A DNA stretch of 64,000 nt from Lineus longissimus (lineage: Eukaryota; Nemertea; Pilidiophora; Heteronemertea; Lineidae): contig NC_088311.1 of NCBI RefSeq assembly GCF_910592395.1, forward strand, positions 12,650,501 through 12,714,500, read 5' to 3'. The first letter of the stretch is position 1; each line of letters opens with the position of its first letter. A model generated the notes under the pieces. That model saw only the letters and a list, made by a program, of their open reading frames with translations. It had not been told where the DNA came from and did not search any database. Made by a program: the position numbers and the translations under genes. Of the stretch, positions 8,096-16,075 are shown piece by piece.

Positions 8096-8332
8096 ATGAG
8101 CACAATGATCGACACGAAAAATATTGGAAACACAATTTACCATTCTGCAGTTTTAGCAGCACTCGTTGTTGGCTATGGGATGGCTGCTAAAAAGCTATTA
8201 AAGTCAAACATTGGAGATCCTAGTAAACCTGACTTGATGGAAGCAGTTAAGCTAACTGGTGCTGTGTCACTTGCTATTATTACAAAAGGTTATCTGAAAA
8301 AGCAAGGATTGCGAAAGAACATCACTAATTAA
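8096..8332 (+). CDS. Small two-helix membrane protein
   Basis: A 78-residue protein with two hydrophobic segments (about residues 15-34 and 49-66) separated by a short polar loop with GDPSKPDL. The start lies in CTATAAATAAATG, nearly identical to the major capsid promoter. Small proteins of this form are usual between the ATPase and minor-capsid genes of Mavericks. It is probably a virion component. A hairpin follows the stop directly. Confidence 0.66.
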   Translation: MSTMIDTKNIGNTIYHSAVLAALVVGYGMAAKKLLKSNIGDPSKPDLMEAVKLTGAVSLAIITKGYLKKQGLRKNITN

Positions 8333-8334
8333 AC

Positions 8335-8357
8335 AGGGCTAGCAATTTGCTAGCCCT
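8335..8357. terminator. Hairpin after the two-helix protein gene
   Basis: Arms at 8335-8345 and 8347-8357 pair perfectly (AGGGCTAGCAA with TTGCTAGCCCT). The stem shares the AGGGCTA core with the hairpins after polB at 1613-1674, which suggests one family of 3'-end elements. Confidence 0.55.
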
Positions 8358-8365
8358 TGTTGAAG

Positions 8366-8443
8366 AAATTTTTAAAAAAAAAATCAATGTGCCACTTTCG
8401 GCACATTCACATATTGAACAAGAAGAAAATTTTTATAAAATAA
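8366..8443 (+). promoter_or_regulatory. Promoter module repeated from 4383-4468 in inverted orientation
   Basis: The segment from the A-run through ATCAATGTGCCA, a hairpin, and GAACAAGAAGAAAATTTTTA to TAAAATAAATG matches the minus strand of 4383-4445 with few differences. The hairpin loop differs (ACTTTC here) while the stem GTGCC/GGCAC is kept. It drives the gene at 8444. The 4-kb separation and opposite orientation show it is a reused module, not a local duplication. Confidence 0.6.
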
Positions 8444-8839
8444 ATGGCTGGCATGATTTTAACTACAATTTTTGGAGCAGTAGCTAATGCGACTGCTTTC
8501 GTTGGAGGGAATGCCATGTTCCACGCATTTGATGCTAAGAATGCTGCAGAAGAGCGTAAAAGACACGATTTAGCAAGCGAAAAATTACAAAAGGAGTCAG
8601 CAACATGGTCACACAATAGAATTAAACATCTTGACTTCCTAGCAGAACAACGACAGAAAAAACATCAAGCACAATCAGACATGTTAGACATGAAAGACTC
8701 TATCCGCTATTATGACAGCATCCATCCTAAGCCAAATTTAACTCACTATTATAAACCTAGTCAGAGTCAGAAAAATTATGAACAAGCCTATATTGCAGGG
8801 AGTGTTATTGGATCAGCTGTTTTGTCAAAATTTATTTAA
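8444..8839 (+). CDS. Conserved Maverick virion-associated protein, unknown function
   Basis: A 131-residue protein with an N-terminal hydrophobic stretch (residues 1-27, AVANATAFVGGNAMF), a long basic coiled-coil-like centre (EERKRHDLASEKLQKESATW, then NRIKHLDFLAEQRQKK), a region containing LTHYYKPSQSQKNYE, and a short hydrophobic end. I recall this architecture from other invertebrate Maverick copies, always near the minor capsid gene. The start signal is TATAAAATAAATG. A structural minor protein is likely; no enzyme motif is present. Confidence 0.7.
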   Translation: MAGMILTTIFGAVANATAFVGGNAMFHAFDAKNAAEERKRHDLASEKLQKESATWSHNRIKHLDFLAEQRQKKHQAQSDMLDMKDSIRYYDSIHPKPNLTHYYKPSQSQKNYEQAYIAGSVIGSAVLSKFI

Positions 8840-8844
8840 AATAA

Positions 8845-10245
8845 ATGGCTGATTATGATCCAACATTTGAAGATAAAGTCAATGATCCAAATAAAGATGA
8901 CTTGGTGGATGCGGAAGAGCAACAAAGAGAGGATAATGGTAATCTTATAGATGAATTGACTGGAGATGTTCCACGAGCTCCAAGGGAAAGTTTAATGATC
9001 GCTGAGGCCGTCATTGATAGAAAAGATGAATTTATTAACAAATATATGGAAAAAAATGAATTATATTTAAGAAGGGACATAAAAGAATTGCGTAACAAAC
9101 TGACAATTACTCCAAGCGGAACTGTATTTTTTAAACCAATAGAAGGAGATAAAATTAAACTAACACGAGCTGATAAAGAACCTTATACTGTTAGCTCTAT
9201 AAAAGGAAGAGGAAAAGCAGAATTCATGAGTTTTTTTAAAAAAATTAATCTAGAAACTCCAATACTTGAAAATGTTGGAGAAAAAACAGGTAGAAGACAA
9301 TTGAATTTCGAAGATGAAGCAGGATCTAGTAATATTCCACTGGAACCTGAAATTATTGATACAAATGAACAAGCTAGAGTACAGGACACAAATATTGACA
9401 CGGGTGAAACAACGTTTGTTGAACCTGAGACAGATGATATAGTCAATGTTCAAACACATATTTTTAATGAAACAGGCAAGCCTATGAAAACAAATAATTC
9501 TAAATTAGATGATGTTATTGACTACATCAGACGTAAGTCTAAAGCTATTAAAGAAAAATTTAGTCAAGCACGTGACAGAATAAAAGATAAGATAACCACA
9601 TTGAGGCAAAGTGATGATATTGAAATGGAACCTTTAATTGAGCATGAAGAACAAAATTTAAGAGAGATTGATGAAGCAGAAGCTGATGAATTAGATTTAC
9701 TCAAAGAAAAGTCAAGACCTTATTTTGAACAAGTAGCTGAAGGCTATAGAAAAGCTGTCAATGATACAAGTAAATCCTTAGGAGAAAGACTTGAAGCATT
9801 ATTCAAATTGAAGGGCTTTAAACTTGCTACTATTGTGACTGCTGTGCTGATGGCGATTTCTGCCATTGGTGCAAGCTTTGTATATGGCATTGGTTCTTTA
9901 GTAAAACCAAGTGCTCCTTCTAAGATTACACCGGGAGGATCTGGAAGACCTAGTAAACCTATAGGACCTAGCAAACCTCCTAGTAAAATTACGCAAGGTT
10001 TGATCAAATTTAAAAATTGGCTGCTTTCTTTAGGTAAAAAAGCTTTAGTAGCTTTGCCTGGAATTTTAGGCTCCATTGTGTCCACTATCTTAAAAGCAGC
10101 TGCTAGTGTTGTAGGATTTTTAGCAGAGCATTTGATTATTATGATCGCAGTCACTATTTTAGTTATTGTTCAAGTCATAACAAGCAATGTTGGAAGCATT
10201 AAACAAAAGGCACATAAAATTTCTTCTAAAATAAATGAACGTTAG
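8845..10245 (+). CDS. Large acidic protein with C-terminal membrane segments (minor virion protein candidate)
   Basis: A 466-residue protein whose start signal (TAAAATAAATG) overlaps the sequence just after the previous stop. Residues 1-50 are acidic, 60-140 look folded, and 160-310 are acidic and probably disordered with a short basic helix. A hydrophobic segment at 324-350 is followed by a Pro/Ser/Lys linker with repeated PSKP/SKIT units (354-385) and a hydrophobic region at about 396-447 with two likely membrane helices. Comparable proteins sit just before the penton gene in other Mavericks. Its last 11 bases overlap the minor capsid start, so the two are probably co-expressed. Confidence 0.7.
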   Translation: MADYDPTFEDKVNDPNKDDLVDAEEQQREDNGNLIDELTGDVPRAPRESLMIAEAVIDRKDEFINKYMEKNELYLRRDIKELRNKLTITPSGTVFFKPIEGDKIKLTRADKEPYTVSSIKGRGKAEFMSFFKKINLETPILENVGEKTGRRQLNFEDEAGSSNIPLEPEIIDTNEQARVQDTNIDTGETTFVEPETDDIVNVQTHIFNETGKPMKTNNSKLDDVIDYIRRKSKAIKEKFSQARDRIKDKITTLRQSDDIEMEPLIEHEEQNLREIDEAEADELDLLKEKSRPYFEQVAEGYRKAVNDTSKSLGERLEALFKLKGFKLATIVTAVLMAISAIGASFVYGIGSLVKPSAPSKITPGGSGRPSKPIGPSKPPSKITQGLIKFKNWLLSLGKKALVALPGILGSIVSTILKAAASVVGFLAEHLIIMIAVTILVIVQVITSNVGSIKQKAHKISSKINER

Positions 10246-10924
10246 ATTTCATGATGTATTAAGGATTCTACTTCCAGCTAGTATTCAGTCATATGAAACA
10301 GTACAGGTTGAAAAGGCTATTATTCCTATGACTTACTATAATTTTTCAAGGAAATTGAATAATCACTATCTACGATTAGCGACTGTGGTCAATGAGGAAT
10401 ATACAGCACAGGATATAATTGTTATTCCTGATGGATTTTATACGCCAGCTACTTACAATAAAGCGGTAAATGAAGCGCTGAGTGAAAAAGGACATGCTGA
10501 TAAATTTGATTTAAATTATGTGCCCAGTGAAGGTAAAATAAAAATTAAAGTTGAGCCACCATTTGGAGTCATTCTCCATAAAGAACTAGGTGAAATATTA
10601 GGAATGACTAATGAAGAGATTACCTTCATAAGCTCAGAAATTACTGGTAATAAACCTTGTAAACTTCTACCCTATCATGAGTATAGAATTTCTTGCAGTA
10701 TTGTTGATACACATAAAAATTTAGTAAACTCCAAGCGCAGTGATCTTATTACTTCATTTGTTCCCAAGGGTAAATATTATGGAGATATTCATGAATATAC
10801 CTCCCTTCAAAAAGTAAAGATCGCAAAGCACGATCATACTAGTATTGAACTACAGGTCAAAGATCAGAATAATGACCCCATTGAATTTTTAACTCCAGTT
10901 TCAATTGATTTACGGTTAGAATAA
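10235..10924 (+). CDS. mCP: Minor capsid protein (penton, single jelly-roll)
   Basis: A 229-residue beta-rich protein with the pattern seen in Polinton and adintovirus pentons. It opens with RILLPASIQSYETVQVEKAIIPMTYYN, has the segment IVIPDGFYTPATYNKAVNEAL (about residues 65-86), and ends in short beta strands (FLTPVSIDLRLE). It would occupy the capsid vertices. The start codon lies in AAAATAAATG within the end of the preceding gene, and the next gene begins directly after its stop. Size and position between the membrane protein and a small hydrophobic protein fit the family. Confidence 0.76.
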   Translation: MNVRFHDVLRILLPASIQSYETVQVEKAIIPMTYYNFSRKLNNHYLRLATVVNEEYTAQDIIVIPDGFYTPATYNKAVNEALSEKGHADKFDLNYVPSEGKIKIKVEPPFGVILHKELGEILGMTNEEITFISSEITGNKPCKLLPYHEYRISCSIVDTHKNLVNSKRSDLITSFVPKGKYYGDIHEYTSLQKVKIAKHDHTSIELQVKDQNNDPIEFLTPVSIDLRLE

Positions 10925-11338
10925 ATGGATGATGCTGAACAATTTAGACTTGAAAAAATTAAAGAAAAAATTACTGAATTAGAGCTTAATATTGAAAAAA
11001 GAAAAAAATTAAATAAAAATTATAAAAAAGCTAGTCAAATCTTACACGGTTGTGAAATTGGTATGTATATTACCAGTGTCACAGTCGCATCAATTGGAGC
11101 TGCGACAGTGATTGGAAATGTCATCAGTATTCCAATTTCCGCTATCTGTACACTCCTAGGATTGGTTGGAAAAATTGTAGTTCCTAAATTAAGGAAAAAG
11201 GAGAAAAAACATTTAGATATTTTAATTAAGAAAAAAGCATGCTTACGGAGTGTCGATAATTTACTTTCCAGATTCATGGATAATGGAACTATTTCTGCGA
11301 GTGAATTTGAGCTCATCCTAGAATCCGAAATGACATGA
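10925..11338 (+). CDS. Helical protein with central hydrophobic hairpin, Maverick-conserved
   Basis: A 137-residue protein that begins right after the penton stop (GAATAAATG overlaps it). It has an N-terminal charged coiled coil (residues 1-37), a Gly/Ala/Ile-rich hydrophobic centre (about 45-88) likely to form a membrane hairpin, a basic helix and an acidic tail ending NGTISASEFELILESE. This coil, hydrophobic hairpin and EF-like tail arrangement is one I remember from many cnidarian and other Maverick copies. A membrane-remodelling or internal virion role is a guess. Confidence 0.7.
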   Translation: MDDAEQFRLEKIKEKITELELNIEKRKKLNKNYKKASQILHGCEIGMYITSVTVASIGAATVIGNVISIPISAICTLLGLVGKIVVPKLRKKEKKHLDILIKKKACLRSVDNLLSRFMDNGTISASEFELILESEMT

Positions 11339-11405
11339 CTTTCATCTGAGATAATCAGTTTGGGCTGTAAAGCGAGTCAGACAAAAGTAGTGTGGGTTGA
11401 GTAAA

Positions 11406-11429
11406 TTTATAAGCTTTTAAGCTTATAAA
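11406..11429. terminator. Palindrome between convergent genes
   Basis: TTTATAAGCTT and its complement (11406-11416 and 11419-11429) flank a 2-base loop. The site lies between the plus-strand gene ending at 11338 and the minus-strand gene ending at 11423, and slightly overlaps the last codons of the latter. Confidence 0.5.
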
Positions 11430-11704
11430 ATTACATCAGTCAGATTTACAAATCCATCTTTGTAATATCTTAAGTCTATTATAGAAACATCTAGCCATGG
11501 ATTATAACAAACATGTCCATAAATGTGATTTTTAATCAACTTTCTTTTGTGCTCCATTAGACAAGTGTAATTCATTGGAAAGTCTGTGACGTTCACAAGC
11601 GGAGCGAGAGTATTTCTAGGTACAAAATTAATTCCTGTCAAAATGACATTTCCAGTCATTGACAAGCATAGTACACCAATGAGAGCTTTCGCAGTTTTGT
11701 TCAT
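11423..11704 (-). CDS. Small secreted or membrane-anchored protein, unknown
   Basis: A 93-residue minus-strand ORF with CATAAATG at its start, in line with the element's start signals. The N-terminus (MNKTAKALIGVLCLSMTGNVILTGI) looks like a signal peptide or signal anchor. The remainder has two Cys residues and a potential N-glycosylation site (NYT). It may be an ectodomain protein. No family is recognised. Confidence 0.5.
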   Translation of the reverse strand: MNKTAKALIGVLCLSMTGNVILTGINFVPRNTLAPLVNVTDFPMNYTCLMEHKRKLIKNHIYGHVCYNPWLDVSIIDLRYYKDGFVNLTDVIL

Positions 11705-11747
11705 TTATGATGTTTTTATTTTCTTTAAATATAGGATGAGTATAAAA

Positions 11748-12047
11748 TTATTCTAAAAGATTAAATCCATAACACTTTTTACCCTGTTTTGTTTCCTTGA
11801 CTCCTGTGAATCTTATATAATTGTGATCAAGATTTATTTTTTGTTTGATGACACTCGTCGCCCACACTGTGACTTCTTTAGCTTCTGAGTCAACAAGTTC
11901 AAGCAGTGTTGATTCTCCTATTTTTGTACTTATATTTCTGAATGAGTTAATTCTATACCATGTGTTCACTGGAAGATCTTTAAATTTTAGATAATCTGTT
12001 GACTCTGTGACTCTTGATTCAAGTTCTTCGTTTGATGGAAAGTTCAT
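11748..12047 (-). CDS. Candidate OB-fold single-stranded DNA-binding protein
   Basis: The frame is open to 12092, but the ATG at 12047 carries the element's signal (CTAAATAAAATG on its strand), so I start there: 99 residues. The pattern YRINSFRNISTKIGESTLLELVD, then VTVWATSVI, then HNYIRFTGVKETKQGKKCYGF is an alternation of beta strands with TK-G and G-K-T-x-G turns. It resembles small OB-fold proteins that I associate with replication in viral and transposon contexts. This is a fold guess from pattern only. It is the last gene before the element's right boundary. Confidence 0.5.
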   Translation of the reverse strand: MNFPSNEELESRVTESTDYLKFKDLPVNTWYRINSFRNISTKIGESTLLELVDSEAKEVTVWATSVIKQKINLDHNYIRFTGVKETKQGKKCYGFNLLE

Positions 12048-12310
12048 TTTATTTAGAAGAAAATAATTTATGTTAAATATACGTTTTGTCATTTTTGAAT
12101 TTTTTATAAATTTGTAATTTTTGTTATTTTTTATAAATTTGGACGATTTGGACGATTTGGACGATTTTGTGACTTGACTGAAGTTTGACTGGAAACTATT
12201 TAGACTAGGATTTGACTGAGATAAGTTTTGAAACGTGTTGACTGGGATTTGACTTGGAGATTTTGACTGGGATTTGACTTAGAGTTAGAATACCCACTAT
12301 TGTACTACTT
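12048..12310. repeat. Element edge with short direct repeats
   Basis: After an AT-rich spacer come three tandem copies of GGACGATTT (12141-12167) and two copies of GACTGGGATTTGACTT (12240-12255 and 12265-12280). Similar repeats often lie just inside Polinton termini. The exact terminus and target duplication cannot be set without the left end of the element. Confidence 0.45.
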
Positions 12311-12668
12311 TTTCTTATTGCTGTGAGGCTATCGCATCACCACAAAGCCCACGAAAATACTGGATACTTGTCGTAAAGACATTTTCCTTTTATTACGTTC
12401 GCTGCATTGTCACAATCATCTTAATTGCATAAAAGTGTGGACGTCACCACGCAAATCATGTTCAGTGTCAAATGATTACCTCGTGTTTATTTGAAGTGAC
12501 AGAAATGTCATCAAAAGAATAACCAATCATCAAGGACCTAATAAAAACCACAAACATTAGAGGCCATATTCCTAGTCCAGTGTATTACGCATACCTGATC
12601 ATCCCGAGATTCGTGTTATAGGTTGTTTCTCTGGGTATACCTGCCACGGAAAATTATACAAGTAGGTA
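12311..12668. other. Non-coding host-like sequence
   Basis: Base composition changes from the AT-rich element to mixed composition. I see no gene, RNA gene or clear repeat here. Confidence 0.5.
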
Positions 12669-13135
12669 CTGTATATGAGGAGTGGGAAGTTCAGAACCCT
12701 TTCGGGGGTAGACTATCTAGGGATGGGAACCCTTTCGGGGGTAGACCATATATATGAGGAGTGGGAACCCTTTCGGGTTAGACCATCGAGGGATGGGAAC
12801 CCTTTCGGGGTAGACCATATTATCAGGAGTTGGAACCCTTTCGGGGGTAGGCTATATATATGAGGAGTGGGAACCCTTTCGAGTTAGACCATCGAGGGAT
12901 GGGAACCCTTTCGGTGGTAGATCATATTATCAGGAGTTGGAACCCTTTCGGGGGTAGGCCATATATATGAGGAGTGGGAACCCTAGAGAGGGTAGACCAT
13001 GAGGAGTGGGAGCCCTTGACCATATGTAGGAAGAATGAGAATCCTTTTGGGATAGACCATGTGAGGAATGGTAATTCTTTCGGGGATGGACCATTTAGGT
13101 GGAATGGCAATTCCTTCGGGGATGAACCATAGATT
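12669..13135. repeat. Minisatellite, units of about 36-40 bp
   Basis: About twelve degenerate units carry the phrases GGGAACCCTTTCGGG, GTAGACCAT and ATATATGAGGAGTG. The best-conserved copies alternate in a higher-order period of about 110 bp. Units decay towards the right end. ORFs that cross it are only translations of the repeat. Confidence 0.85.
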
Positions 13136-14370
13136 ATAGTAGGGCCTGACGGTTACCCTGGTCGAGTCCGGCTGGAAGCTGTTTTGTTACTAACCAATAT
13201 ATCTTAGGTCAAATTGTATGTATGGACATTAAACTATTTGTTGAGACACCGGGTAAAAAAGAATGGTAGTCATAAGGCCAGAGTCCTCTATTAAAACATG
13301 TGTACATTACGTGTACATTGTTGTGCATACGTTTTGGTAAAAACAGTACTCATTGGACCAATCAATCTGCACAAAATTTTATATGTGTCAAGAAGAACCC
13401 TTTGCCAATAGCATAATAAAGTTTAAAAACATTCCAATACCGATTGCCTGAGAAAAAGAGATTTCCGTACACCATATCCATCAAAACGTCACTGGCGCAT
13501 TGATATGGCCCTGTCAAAGTATAAGTTCTAAACTGACCAGTGAGACCACATTTTCTTAAATATATTATCAAAAAGCATATTTCTGTGATGGCCTGACTCT
13601 GTAGATTAAGAATCAACCACAGATTGAGAATTAATTCCACTTTGGTCCATCCCAGCCATGTATTTACCACAACTTGACATTTTGATAAGCTCTATGCCAC
13701 ACTTCCGGTCGTGGATGAATACATGTCTCTGCCCATAAGAAGGTTAAAACGGGTCAAAGAAAAATTAAGTGGTTTGATAAACAAGCAGTCTTTAAAAAGA
13801 CTGAATGGGTGGTTCGAATTGTGGACAGGGGCTGAAGTTTTTGCTCTGATGACTTAATGGGACAGGAGTTGGAAAGTGGGTGTGACTATTCTCTCGGTGA
13901 TGGAGCTGGAGGACAGTATCAGAGAGGGTGTTGGTCTGAGGACAGATGTGTCCATTGAAGGAGATGATGTCTGATGATGTGGGACAGGTGTGATCGAATG
14001 AAAGGAGAAGCTGATTAAGAACGGTGAGAACGGTTAAGTGCGCACTACGCTGGACTTGCAAAAAGGCCCATCATCGAATATTGGAAGAAGTCTGGTCCTT
14101 GTCCTCCTGTATATACACCATGTGCCATGTGCTGCGATTATATTATTACACTCAGTAAATATTTGCAAAAACGCTCAGACTGGTATCCTTACCTGTTTGC
14201 TGGCAGTCTTATAGTTTGCCTTCCTACTGCAAGTGATTCCGTTGTATGATCAGCAGCGGGAGGCAGTTGAAATAATGCATTTTCCCGAACTTGATTGCGC
14301 TGATTAACTGTATTAATACGCTATACCTAGGCGATGTAAGGAAGAAAATGGGCAAAAAGATGTGTTTATT
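13136..14370. other. Non-coding sequence
   Basis: No ORF with a recognisable domain and no obvious repeat structure was found. The open frames on the minus strand at 13362-13670 and 13792-14061 have no domain or splice support. Confidence 0.45.
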
Positions 14371-14926
14371 CGAGAAGCAGGTACCTGGAGCGCGGAGACC
14401 TCACACATTGGGAAATCTCACATAATCTCACATGTGGTTATTTAATCGAATCACAGGTGGTGCTCAAGTTGTATGTATCCACTATGGTCTGTTTTGAATT
14501 TTCATGGAAAGTAAATTGATTTTTAGTCAACACACTCATAATGGGGAGACTTTTAACAGTTTATGGCTATGGATCGACAGTATCGTTAGTTATTCATTAG
14601 TAAGCAGGCCATTGTAAATGTAATAGTAAGCATTTTATTTTTAGGACTGTTTTTTCCCAAAAAATGTTCCTCTTTTTGGGTGGGTGGTGGTGGGGGGGGG
14701 GGGGGGGCTACTGCTGATGCGTGTACTTTATTTTAGGGGAAGGTCTCGAACTGAACCCAACACTTTTGATCCAACCATTACAATTCTCTACACATCCTTA
14801 GCTGGACGACCTATGCGTAAAATATTAAAGGGAAGTTATCCCCAATTTTATTAATTTGTGGGTTAAAGGGAATTATACGTGAATTATATAAATGTCATTT
14901 TTCATCATTAACCGAACAGTGTTTGT
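14371..14926 (+). repeat. Interspersed repeat, inverted relative at 37064-37705
   Basis: Blocks such as GTGGTTATTTAATCGAATCA, GAGAAGCAGGTACCTGGAGC and ACCGAACAGTGTTTGT match the reverse complement of 37064-37705 over almost the whole length. The 37-kb copy has an extra stretch near 37590-37640. A poly-G run (14690-14706) in this copy corresponds to poly-C in the other. No coding capacity is seen. Confidence 0.75.
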
Positions 14927-14979
14927 TTGCTGGAATTAGTGTGGTTTTGTGAGTAAAAGGCATGTATGTATGTGAACCT

Positions 14980-16075
14980 AAAGAGCACCGCTTCCCTAAT
15001 TGTGAGTGTATATTATATCTTCCCTTCTCCTACACAGGAAGTTGAGTCAGTATGTCACTTTGATGTTCCTGTATGTGATGTCTAATCTACCTCGACACCA
15101 TCGCTTCCCTGGATGTGAGGTGGGGGTATCTTAAGCCTTACACCACAGGAAGTTATAGTGCGTAGTTTTCTTGATTTCCCTGTATGTGAGGCCTGGTTTA
15201 CCTGGAGACCAACGCTTCCCTGAATATGAGGTGAGTGTATCTTATATCTTCCCTCTCCTACAGAAAGTTGAGGCCGTATGTCACTTGATTTCCCTGTATG
15301 TGATGTCTAATCTACCTCGACACCGTCGCTTCCCTGGATGTGAGGTGGGGGTATCTTAAGCCTTACACCACATGAAGTTATAGTGCGAAGTTTTCTTGAT
15401 TTCCCTGTATGTGAGGCCTGGTTTACCTGGAGACCAACACTTCCTTGAATTTGAGGTGAGATTATCTTATGTCTTACCTCTCGAATGTGAGAGTATCTTT
15501 TATCTTCCCTCTCCAACAGAAAGTTGGGGGCAGTATGTCACTTGATTTTCCTGTATGTGAGGTCTAATCTACCTTGACACCATCTCTTCCCTGGATGTGA
15601 GATGGGAGTATCTTATACCGGCTTACACTACAGGAAGCTAGAGTGCGTAGTTTTCTTGATTTCCCTGTTAGTAGGTGAGGTATAATCTACCTTGACACCA
15701 CCGCTTCCCTGGATGTGAGGTTTGTGTATCTTATACCTTACACTACAGGAAGTTAGGATGAGTAGTTCTCTCTACTTCCTTGTATTTGAGGTATGCTCTG
15801 ACCAAAACAATCGGTTCCTTGAGAATATTTTATATCTTGCCAGTCATACTATAGGAAGTTAGAGAAAGTAGTTAATTTTTTATTTCCTTTTATGTGAGCT
15901 CTGATTTACCTGGAGACCATCGCTTCCTTGAATGTGAGGCGGGAGTATCTTATATCTTACTTGTCCAGCATGAAGTTAGAGTAGTTCACTTGCCTTCCTT
16001 TTTTTTAGGTTTGATCTACCTTTGAGACCATCGCTTCCCTGAATATGAGGTGAAAGTATCTTACCTATACTGGTA
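14980..16075. repeat. Satellite array, about ten units of 105-145 bp
   Basis: The phrase CGCTTCCCTGGATGTGAGGT and its variants recur at about 14990, 15103, 15209, 15326, 15440, 15583, 15703, 15815, 15922 and 16030. Each is followed by TATCTTA...CAGGAAGTTA and a TTCCCTGTATGTGAGG block. Neighbouring units alternate between two subtypes (CTACCTCGACACC and TACCTGGAGACC). The right half is more diverged. Confidence 0.82.

Larger units (their letters stand above)
1..12310. mobile_element. Polinton/Maverick (adintovirus-like) integrated element, right-hand part
   Basis: A compact, AT-rich block of about fifteen genes carries the hallmark set of Polintons: protein-primed PolB, retrovirus-like integrase, double-jelly-roll major capsid, FtsK/HerA-type packaging ATPase and single-jelly-roll minor capsid, plus small membrane proteins whose order and shape match animal Mavericks. 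The left end lies outside the window because PolB is open at base 1. The right end is put near 12.3 kb, where the AT-rich coding block stops and short tandem repeats give way to host-like sequence. No terminal inverted repeat can be shown without the other end. Most genes are open, but PolB is frameshifted, so this copy is probably not autonomous. The octamer TAGGCCTA, frequent in the rest of the window, is absent here. Confidence 0.88.

Noticed and set aside
12048-12092. Upstream start (12092) for the OB-fold-like gene
   Set aside because: The element's start signal is at 12047; the extra residues precede it without a signal.
12669-13110. Open frames across the minisatellite on both strands
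   Set aside because: Their products are repetitive translations of the tandem unit with no domain.
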